Positions 1 through 6,787 of a stretch of DNA of 7,243 nucleotides are shown piece by piece. A program made the position numbers and the translations under genes. A model generated the notes under the pieces. That model saw only the letters and a list, made by a program, of their open reading frames with translations, made no database searches and was not told the DNA's origin. The stretch's first letter is position 1. Every line of letters starts with the position of its first letter. This stretch comes from Acidobacteriota bacterium. GTDB lineage: Bacteria; Acidobacteriota; Terriglobia; Terriglobales; Acidobacteriaceae. Where the stretch lies: positions 1 through 7,243 of the forward strand of contig JAJZFE010000256.1 of the NCBI GenBank assembly GCA_021798655.1. The letters are read 5' to 3'.

Positions 1-1461
<1,461 letters not shown>

Positions 1462-1521
1462 CACTCTCCCATGTTAGACGCGGATCGAAGCGGAACGATG
1501 CGCCCACGTGCATTGAACGAA

Positions 1522-1549
1522 ATTGTAACCCCCGCGCGGGGCCGGGAAA
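1522..1549 (-). promoter_or_regulatory. Candidate lon promoter
   Basis: On the minus strand a good -10 hexamer, TACAAT (1527-1522), lies 60 bases before the lon ATG. The best -35 at 16-bp spacing is only TTTCCC (1549-1544), a weak match to TTGACA. The clpX terminator upstream makes an independent lon promoter necessary somewhere in this 170-base gap, and this is the best candidate I see. I found no clear heat-shock sigma-32 promoter and no CIRCE or HAIR-type operator. Confidence 0.35.
1530..1541. repeat. 12-bp perfect palindrome in the lon upstream region
   Basis: CCCCGCGCGGGG is a perfect dyad lying in the spacer of the candidate lon promoter. It could be an operator or only a chance GC-rich dyad. 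No regulator is assigned. Confidence 0.3.
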
Positions 1550-1577
1550 CGAGGTACAGACAGAGTGTTTTGCGTAG

Positions 1578-1608
1578 AACGAAAACGGACAGCCGCAGCT
1601 GTCCGCTT
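1578..1608 (-). terminator. Rho-independent terminator after clpX
   Basis: The sequence forms a perfect 8-bp stem CGGACAGC / GCTGTCCG (1598-1605 with 1586-1593) with a four-base loop. Read on the minus strand it is followed by TTTTCGTTCT and preceded by AAG, which can pair with the first T residues. It lies 26 bases past the clpX stop and before the lon start, so it should separate clpX from lon transcription. The T tract is interrupted after four bases, so termination may be partial. Confidence 0.7.
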
Positions 1609-1631
1609 CTGTTAACCGATGTGTGACTGCG

Positions 1632-2915
<1,284 letters not shown>

Positions 2916-2927
2916 AGACTGGGTGCG

Positions 2928-2934
2928 CTCCTTT
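2928..2934 (-). promoter_or_regulatory. Ribosome binding site of clpX
   Basis: AAAGGAG on the minus strand lies 12 bases before the ATG at 2915. The spacing is on the long side, but it decides the start in favour of 2915 over the longer open frame beginning at 3098. Confidence 0.65.
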
Positions 2935-2941
2935 GTGGGCA

Positions 2942-2966
2942 CTGCCCGGCAAACAGGCCGGGGCAG
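2942..2966 (-). other. Hairpin in the clpX leader
   Basis: On the minus strand CTGCCCCGGC and GCCGGGCAG pair over about nine base pairs with one bulged C and a six-base loop (CTGTTT). It ends eight bases before the AAAGGAG ribosome-binding site, so it could influence translation initiation of clpX. No downstream T tract is present, so it is not a terminator. Any regulatory function is inference. Confidence 0.45.
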
Positions 2967-2985
2967 ACACAAGCACAAGTTTACA

Positions 2986-3005
2986 CCCGCGTTGCAAGGC
3001 GCGGG
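2986..3005. repeat. Inverted repeat CCCGCG-N8-CGCGGG upstream of clpX
   Basis: A perfect 6-bp inverted repeat with an eight-base centre (TTGCAAGG on the plus strand) lies 70 bases before clpX. It directly precedes TGTAAACT, whose TAAACT part is a mediocre -10 candidate. It may be an operator or the base of a leader hairpin. I could not find a convincing -35, so the clpX promoter remains unassigned. Confidence 0.3.
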
Positions 3006-3086
3006 ATGTACCAAAGTAATACGGTGAGTATGATTTCGATTCCCGGTGACGAGGGTGGTTCCGAGGTGGTTCTGGAAAGGGAAAGC

Positions 3087-3118
3087 AACGCCCCGCACCA
3101 GGAGTGGTGCCGGGCGTT
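3087..3118 (-). terminator. Strong hairpin, probable original clpP terminator
   Basis: Two 14-base arms (3087-3100 and 3105-3118) pair with one C-C mismatch around a four-base loop, with core GCACCA/TGGTGC. On the minus strand the stem runs into TTGCTTTCCCTTT, a broken T-rich tail. It lies downstream of clpP and upstream of the clpX leader. Before the IS arrived it would have been about 135 bases past the clpP stop. This suggests clpP and clpX were already separate or attenuated transcription units. The poor T tract leaves a simple structural repeat as an alternative. Confidence 0.5.
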
Positions 3119-3185
3119 TGTGTGGATGTGGCTATTGTGGTGAGTCTGAAGTTCGCAGCACAGGCTGCACCCTGACGACCTGCGC

Positions 3186-3222
3186 AAAATGCAGATTCCT
3201 CCGCTGCGCTGCGGAATGACAA
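3186..3222 (-). repeat. REP-like intergenic palindromic repeat
   Basis: On the minus strand the sequence reads GTCATTCCG, then CAGCGCAGCGGA, then GGAATCTGCATTTT. Its ends (ATTCC and GGAAT) are complementary and the centre is an imperfect GC-rich stem. It closely resembles the 'GTCATTCCGAGCGnAGCGAGGAATCTG' intergenic repeats I recall from Acidobacteria and other phyla. It is not part of the IS, which begins at 3261. Family membership is from memory and needs a genome-wide count. Confidence 0.5.
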
Positions 3223-3254
3223 ACTCAAAAAGGCTACAACTGCTGGGACGATGC

Positions 3255-3260
3255 TCTAGG
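3255..3260. repeat. Target site duplication, left copy (TCTAGG)
   Basis: TCTAGG directly abuts the TGTGAAG end of the IS and is repeated exactly at 4289-4294. The six bases fit the NCTAGN target described for Bordetella IS481. The CTA at 3256-3258 is the TAG stop of the transposase on the minus strand. Confidence 0.95.
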
Positions 3261-4206
3261 TGTGAAGGCTCAAGAGGTTGTTCTCACTCAGACCAGCGCG
3301 GGAGGCTGGGGTGTTGTAGTTGAGGCTAGCATGAGGTCGGTGGAAGTTGTAGTCATGGAGCCAGGGGTCGATCTGAGCGTTTCGCTGTTCTGAGTTCTGG
3401 TAGGTGCGTGCGTAGGCCCATTCTCTGAGCATGGTTTGGATGAAGCGTTCGGCCTTTCCGTTGGTCTGTGGGCGGTAGCTGCGTGTGAAGCGGTGTCCAA
3501 GCTCGATCTGCCTGGTCAGGCGCTGGAAGAGATGGTGACGGTAGCAGCTTCCGTTGTCTGTGAGCATGGCGCGGCAGCGGATGCCGAAGCGGCTGAAGTG
3601 TGCCCTGGCCATGTGCAGGAACTGGATCGCAGAGCCGTGTTTCTGGTCGGGCAAGATGGCGGCGAAGCTGATGCGGCTGTGGTCGTCGATGGCGATGTGC
3701 AGGTACTCATAGCCTGCTCCGCGCGTTTCGCGGGTGCGATCGCCGTGTACGCGATGGCCGGGCTTGACGATGCGCGCCAGGCGCTTGATATCGAAGTGGA
3801 TGAGGTCGCCCGAATGCGCGTGCTCGTAACGCACGGCCTTGGGTGGCGGATCGAGGGACTGAAGACGGTTCATGCCCGCGCGGCGCAGGATGCGGCTCAC
3901 CGTGGCCCTGCTCAGGCCCAGCGCATGGGCGATGCGGAAGCCGTTGTACCGCAGCCGGCGCAGATCCAGTACCTGCTCGGACAGGGACGAAGCTGTGCGC
4001 CGCGGGCTGTGGCGCGGACGTGAACTGCGATCCTTGAGGCCGTTACGGCCTTCTGCCTTGTATCGCTTGACCCACTTGGCTGCGGTCTTCTCGCTGACGT
4101 TGAAGCTGGCCGCGGCCAGCTTCAACGTCAAGCCCTGCTCCAACACTCTCCTGACCAACTGCTCTCGACTATAGGCCGTCAGTCGGGCATTCTGGTGGTA
4201 GTCCAT
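3256..4206 (-). CDS. IS481-family DDE transposase
   Basis: This 316-residue protein cuts and joins the ends of the IS. An N-terminal helix-turn-helix (about 14-50, with AAASFNVSEKTAAKWVKRYK) is followed by a second HTH-like segment (about 75-112, ALGLSRATVSRILRRAG) and an RNase H-fold (rve-type) integrase core. The catalytic triad is visible as Asp139 (IHFDIKRL), Asp217 (LTDNG) and Glu253 (NGKAERFIQT). The last two are separated by 35 residues, as in DD(35)E enzymes. Length equals that of full IS481 transposases. The ATG at 4206 has GGAGGG six bases upstream. The reading frame leaves the IS through its terminal repeat, and its last Thr codon and TAG stop are completed by the duplicated target TCTAGG. 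No frameshift is seen, so the enzyme is likely active. Confidence 0.95.
   Translation of the reverse strand: MDYHQNARLTAYSREQLVRRVLEQGLTLKLAAASFNVSEKTAAKWVKRYKAEGRNGLKDRSSRPRHSPRRTASSLSEQVLDLRRLRYNGFRIAHALGLSRATVSRILRRAGMNRLQSLDPPPKAVRYEHAHSGDLIHFDIKRLARIVKPGHRVHGDRTRETRGAGYEYLHIAIDDHSRISFAAILPDQKHGSAIQFLHMARAHFSRFGIRCRAMLTDNGSCYRHHLFQRLTRQIELGHRFTRSYRPQTNGKAERFIQTMLREWAYARTYQNSEQRNAQIDPWLHDYNFHRPHASLNYNTPASRAGLSENNLLSLHT
3261..3281 (+). repeat. IS terminal inverted repeat at the transposase 3' end
   Basis: Read inward the end is TGTGAAG-GC-TCA-A-GAGGTTGT. It matches the other end in 18 of 21 positions. The terminal codons of the transposase are encoded inside this repeat. Confidence 0.9.
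4095..4130. repeat. 36-bp perfect palindrome inside the transposase gene
   Basis: Every base from 4095 to 4130 pairs with its mirror about a centre between 4112 and 4113 (CCGCGG core, arms starting TGACGTTGAAG). As a result both strands can be translated to the same peptide, LTLKLAAASFNV. On the coding strand it covers residues 26-38, the first part of the DNA-binding HTH, about 75-110 bases after the ATG. An mRNA would fold into a stem of up to 16 bp with a tiny loop, and DNA could extrude a cruciform. Function is unknown. Confidence 0.95.
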
Positions 4207-4267
4207 TCGGTCCCTCCGATCAAACTGATTCGTCGCAGAACCAGCTTCTCGCAGTCAGATCGAATGG

Positions 4268-4288
4268 ACAACCTCCTGAAACTTCACA
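4268..4288 (-). repeat. IS terminal inverted repeat at the transposase 5' end
   Basis: On the minus strand it reads TGTGAAG-TT-TCA-G-GAGGTTGT from 4288 inward, matching the opposite end at 18 of 21 positions. The 61 bases between it and the transposase ATG hold the ribosome-binding site (4211-4217). I see no convincing promoter there beyond a TTGTCC in the repeat that could act as a -35. Confidence 0.9.
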
Positions 4289-4294
4289 TCTAGG
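4289..4294. repeat. Target site duplication, right copy (TCTAGG)
   Basis: This exact repeat of 3255-3260 directly abuts the IS end ...CTTCACA. CTA at 4290-4292 is the TAG stop codon of clpP on the minus strand, so the insertion target was the clpP stop itself. Confidence 0.95.
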
Positions 4295-4880
4295 TGCGGG
4301 GACGGTCGATGATGTCGTCGATGATGCCGTACTCCTTGGCCTGGGGCGCGGTCATGATGAAGTCGCGCTCCACGTCGCGTTCGATGCGGTCGAGCGGCTG
4401 GCCGGTGTTCTGAGCCATCAGTTTGTTGGTCAGCTCGCGGATGCGCAGGATCTCGCGGGCGTGGATGTCGATGTCGGTGGCCTGTCCGCCGAGTCCGCCC
4501 ATGGACGGCTGGTGGATGAGGATGCGCGAGTTGGGCAGAGTGAAGCGCTTGCCTTTTTTGCCCGCCATCAGCAGGAATGCACCCATCGACGCGGCCTGGC
4601 CGAGGCAGAAGGTGACGACATCGTTCTTGATGTACTGCATGGTGTCGTAGATGGCGAGGCCGGCGGAGATGGAGCCGCCCGGCGAGTTGATGTAGAGCTG
4701 GATGTCCTTCTCTGGGTCTTCGCCGGAGAGGAAGAGCAGCTGCGCGATGATGAGGTTGGCGACGTTGTCGTCGATCGGGGTTCCCAGGAAGATGATGTTG
4801 TCGCGCAGCAGGCGGCTGTAGATGTCGTACGAGCGCTCCCCGCGGCTCGTCTGCTCCAGCACCATCGGTATCAGTCCCAT
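4290..4880 (-). CDS. clpP: ClpP, proteolytic subunit of the Clp protease
   Basis: ClpP is a cytoplasmic serine peptidase that forms a double heptameric barrel capped by ClpX (or ClpA/ClpC). The 196-residue product is full length. The catalytic triad is Ser98 (GQAASMGA), His123 (ILIHQPS) and Asp173 (ERDFIM). The GGSISAG loop (69-75) and the axial N terminus [20 protein letters not shown] are typical. The start at 4880 follows a GAGAGAG purine stretch. A second Met at residue 6 is a possible alternative because mature ClpP often begins near there. It lies 153 bases downstream of tig, with no terminator seen, so co-transcription with tig is plausible. The TAG stop lies inside the IS target duplication, leaving the protein unaltered. 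Coupling to clpX downstream has been interrupted by the IS. Confidence 0.97.
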   Translation of the reverse strand: MGLIPMVLEQTSRGERSYDIYSRLLRDNIIFLGTPIDDNVANLIIAQLLFLSGEDPEKDIQLYINSPGGSISAGLAIYDTMQYIKNDVVTFCLGQAASMGAFLLMAGKKGKRFTLPNSRILIHQPSMGGLGGQATDIDIHAREILRIRELTNKLMAQNTGQPLDRIERDVERDFIMTAPQAKEYGIIDDIIDRPRT

Positions 4881-4947
4881 TGGCTCTCTCTTTCTTTGCG
4901 TGTTGCGTGTGAAGGGCCTAAATCGAGGGCCAAGACTTGTTTCACTG

Positions 4948-4969
4948 TCCGGACCCGTTTGAGTCCGGA
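4948..4969. other. Hairpin in the tig-clpP gap
   Basis: TCCGGAC (4948-4954) and GTCCGGA (4963-4969) are perfect inverted repeats. On the minus strand the stem extends to nine pairs with one T-G wobble and loop AAAC. No T tract follows on either strand, so it is unlikely to be an intrinsic terminator. It sits about 70 bases before the clpP start and may be a leader structure or protein-binding dyad. I found no convincing clpP promoter in this 153-base gap. Confidence 0.45.
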
Positions 4970-5033
4970 TGAGCTGCGTGCCGTGTAGCCATCATCCTAC
5001 AACCGGCGCGCAGCTTTCATCCTGTGGGTACTG

Positions 5034-6467
5034 TTAACCAGCCAGCCGCTCGTAGAGGGCGACGCCGGTCTTTTCGCGGCGAATCTGCTCGCGCATGCGC
5101 TGCAGGGAGCCGTCTTCCTTCATCCGCTTGGTGAGCTGCTCCATCGGTTCGCGTGCCTGCAAGGAGAGCATGAGCAGCTCGCGCTCGAACTCGTCGTCAG
5201 AGACTTCGATCTTTTCCTGCTCGGCGACCTTGTCGAGCAGCATGGAGACCTTGACCTCGGTGACGGCCTGGTCGCGCTGGGCTTCGCGCAGGCGGCCGAA
5301 GTCGAGCTGACGCATGGCGTCGGCGCTCATGCCCTGCTGTGCGAGCGCACGCAGGCCGCGTTCGAGGCGGGCATCAATCTGCTGCTGCACGAAGGTTTCG
5401 GGAACGGGGAAGTCGAACTTCGCGACCAGCTCGTCGAGCATCTTGTCGCGTGCCTGCGACTTGAGCGCATCCGCCTTGCGGCCGGCGACGCGCTCGCGGA
5501 GCTTGGTTTCGAAGTCGTCCCAGCTCTCGTAGTTGCCGAGCTGCTTGGCGAACTCTTCGTCGCGCTCGGGGTAGCTCTTGCTCTTGATGGCCTTGACGGT
5601 GACGTCGTAGGCAACGGTGCGGCCGGAGAGGCGCGCGTCGCCGAAGTCAGCCGGGTAGACGGCCTCAAAGCTCAGCTCCTGACCGACCTTCGCGCCGCGC
5701 AGAGCCTCGTTGAAGGCCTGCAGCGTGTTCTTGCCGCCGACTTCGATGAGCACGTCTTCGCCGGTGATGGGCTGCTCGGAGGTGTTCTGCAGCCCGTCTT
5801 CGCCGACGGTCTGTGCGACCGCCTGCAGCTCGCCCTTGAAGCCGATCTCGGCCCAGTCGCCGTCGCGGAGGGGACGGTCTTCGTCGACCGGCTCGACGGT
5901 GGCGTGGTGGTCGAGCACGTTGTTCAGCTCGGCCTCGTACTCGTCGTTGGAGAGCGTGGTGTCGGGCTTTTCGGCGGTGACGGTGTCGTAGCCGGTGATG
6001 TCGAGGGTGGGCATCACCTCAAAGGTGGCGGTGAACTTGAGGGGCAGGCCCTCGGCGAGGGTGAGTTCGCTGAGCTGCGGCTCGCTGACGGGCTGGAGCT
6101 TCTGCTCCTGCAGGGCGGCGCGGAACTTTTCGCTGACGAGCGATTCGAGGACTTCCTGGCGCAGCTCGCGGGCGAAGCGGCTCTTGACGAGGGTGGGCGG
6201 CACCTTGCCGGCGCGGAAGCCGGGGATGCGGGCCAGCTTGGTGTAGCGCTTGGTCACCTGCTGGAAGGCCTTGGCGACCTCTTCGGCGGGCGCTTCGACG
6301 CTGATGGAGCGGGTCAGCTCGGCGTTCAGCGTGGGCCCGTGGTGATGGTGCTCGTGGTCATGAGCGTGGTCGTGGCCGGCGTGGTCATGAGCGTGGTCGT
6401 GGGTGTGCTCGGCGGTGGCCACGGCGGTGTCTTGCGTCGTCTCTTCAACAGTCTCTGAGGGGGTCAA
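5034..6467 (-). CDS. tig: Trigger factor with a histidine-rich N-terminal tail
   Basis: Trigger factor is a ribosome-associated chaperone and peptidyl-prolyl isomerase that binds nascent chains at the exit tunnel. The 477-residue protein shows the ribosome-binding signature GFRAGKVP at 83-90, an FKBP-like PPIase domain at about 200-293 (RDGDWAEIGFKGE to TVAYDVTVKAIK) and a helical C-terminal chaperone domain (about 300-477). Compared with E. coli, where the signature lies near residue 43, there is an extension of about 40 residues that includes 13 His between positions 21 and 43, alternating with Asp and Ala. The start codon is TTG at 6467, with GGAAGG seven bases upstream. There is no in-frame ATG before the conserved domain, and an internal GTG (Val16) lacks a ribosome-binding site. 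It is probably the first gene of the tig-clpP unit, driven by the promoter at 6583-6611. Confidence 0.96.
   Translation of the reverse strand: MTPSETVEETTQDTAVATAEHTHDHAHDHAGHDHAHDHEHHHHGPTLNAELTRSISVEAPAEEVAKAFQQVTKRYTKLARIPGFRAGKVPPTLVKSRFARELRQEVLESLVSEKFRAALQEQKLQPVSEPQLSELTLAEGLPLKFTATFEVMPTLDITGYDTVTAEKPDTTLSNDEYEAELNNVLDHHATVEPVDEDRPLRDGDWAEIGFKGELQAVAQTVGEDGLQNTSEQPITGEDVLIEVGGKNTLQAFNEALRGAKVGQELSFEAVYPADFGDARLSGRTVAYDVTVKAIKSKSYPERDEEFAKQLGNYESWDDFETKLRERVAGRKADALKSQARDKMLDELVAKFDFPVPETFVQQQIDARLERGLRALAQQGMSADAMRQLDFGRLREAQRDQAVTEVKVSMLLDKVAEQEKIEVSDDEFERELLMLSLQAREPMEQLTKRMKEDGSLQRMREQIRREKTGVALYERLAG
6354..6402 (-). repeat. Direct repeat coding for the His-rich tail of Tig
   Basis: A 22-base sequence (starting GTGGTCATGAGC on the plus strand) occurs at 6354-6375 and exactly again at 6381-6402, a period of 27 bases or nine codons. 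It encodes two copies of HDHAHDH. The tail therefore appears to have grown by in-frame tandem duplication. Confidence 0.85.
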
Positions 6468-6474
6468 TGTGTTG

Positions 6475-6486
6475 CCTTCCGGAAGG
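6475..6486. promoter_or_regulatory. Palindrome containing the tig ribosome binding site
   Basis: CCTTCCGGAAGG is a perfect 12-bp palindrome. Its left half, read on the minus strand, is the GGAAGG ribosome-binding site seven bases before the TTG start. If it folded in the mRNA (four pairs closing a tetraloop) it would mask the site, though the hairpin would be weak. Confidence 0.5.
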
Positions 6487-6509
6487 TCTCGGGCGAATCA
6501 GAATTTGTA

Positions 6510-6566
6510 CCGATGCCCGTTTGTTCGGGGCGGCTCCCCGAGGACAGGGAGGCCAGCCAGCATCGG
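6510..6566 (-). other. Potential structured leader of tig mRNA
   Basis: CCGATGC (6510-6516) and GCATCGG (6560-6566) can close a long stem. Nested inside is a six-pair hairpin, TCGGGG / CCCCGA (6525-6530 with 6536-6541) with loop CGGCT. Both fall between the predicted tig transcription start (about 6576) and the start codon. It does not match a riboswitch or RNA family I recognise. Confidence 0.4.
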
Positions 6567-6582
6567 CACTGCGCCAATGCCA

Positions 6583-6611
6583 AGGATACGAGGCCGTGGG
6601 GCGGGGGTCAA
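6583..6611 (-). promoter_or_regulatory. Sigma-70-type promoter for tig
   Basis: On the minus strand, TTGACC (6611-6606) and TATCCT (6588-6583) are separated by exactly 17 bases. Both match the housekeeping consensus in most positions. Predicted initiation near 6576 leaves a leader of about 110 bases before the TTG start at 6467. Confidence 0.65.
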
Positions 6612-6686
6612 ACGGCGGGAAGGCTGCGGCGAGGGGCGCGGCGAGCGGCGGGCGGTGCCGTTATCCGGTCAGACTGCTCGCGGCAC

Positions 6687-6716
6687 TTGTCAGCGGTCGG
6701 GTGGGAGTGCCATAAT
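6687..6716 (+). promoter_or_regulatory. Sigma-70-type promoter for the oxidoreductase gene
   Basis: TTGTCA (6687-6692) and CATAAT (6711-6716) each match the consensus in five of six positions with an 18-base spacer. Predicted initiation is near 6723, about 65 bases before the ATG at 6788. It is divergent from the tig promoter; the 75 bases between the two -35 boxes are very GC-rich and hold nothing else I can name. Confidence 0.7.
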
Positions 6717-6743
6717 TCGCACGCTCGGCAATTGTTGCAACTG

Positions 6744-6765
6744 CGAGCATTCGGCCGAATGCTCG
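6744..6765. promoter_or_regulatory. 22-bp perfect palindrome, candidate operator or leader hairpin
   Basis: The sequence from 6744 to 6765 (CGAGCATTCGG and its reverse complement) is perfectly self-complementary. It lies about 20 bases downstream of the predicted transcription start and 13 bases before the GGAG ribosome-binding site. GCTCG at 6723-6727 repeats the outer arm and could pair with CGAGC at 6744-6748 instead, giving alternative folds. No T tract follows. A repressor site is the simplest reading, but the regulator is unknown. Confidence 0.6.
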
Positions 6766-6787
6766 ATCCAGACATCACGGAGACCCC

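Larger units (their letters stand above)
3261..4288 (-). mobile_element. Complete IS481-family insertion sequence, 1028 bp
   Basis: The element is bounded by terminal inverted repeats 3261-3281 and 4268-4288. These match at 18 of 21 positions and share TGTGAAG, then TCA, then GAGGTTGT. A perfect 6-bp duplication TCTAGG flanks both sides. It carries a single transposase gene that fills almost all its length. TGT ends, about 1 kb length, one DDE ORF with an N-terminal HTH and a CTAG target are all typical of IS481. Intact ends, an intact transposase and an unmutated duplication indicate a recent and probably still mobile copy. It inserted between clpP and clpX in the same transcriptional direction, exactly at the clpP stop codon, and disrupts no coding sequence. 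Confidence 0.95.

Noticed and set aside
2916..3098. A 61-residue N-terminal extension of ClpX
   Set aside because: The extension has no ClpX homology, is rich in Cys/His/Pro by chance, and overlaps leader hairpins. A ribosome-binding site supports the start at 2915.
3436..4023. A 195-residue plus-strand frame within the IS
   Set aside because: It is antisense to an intact DDE transposase with all catalytic residues, and IS481 elements normally carry one gene.
4948..4969. A tig terminator
   Set aside because: The stem is good but no T tract follows on either strand, so intrinsic termination is not supported.
6336..6407. A CRISPR or minisatellite array in the repeated GTGGTC region
   Set aside because: There are only two copies with a 27-base period, in frame with tig, encoding His-Asp-His-Ala. 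It is a coding tandem duplication.
6488..6545. A possible tRNA or small structured RNA gene upstream of tig
   Set aside because: The hairpins do not form a cloverleaf, there is no T-loop GTTCRA, and no match to 4.5S, 6S, tmRNA or RNase P RNA is visible. It is better explained as a leader structure.
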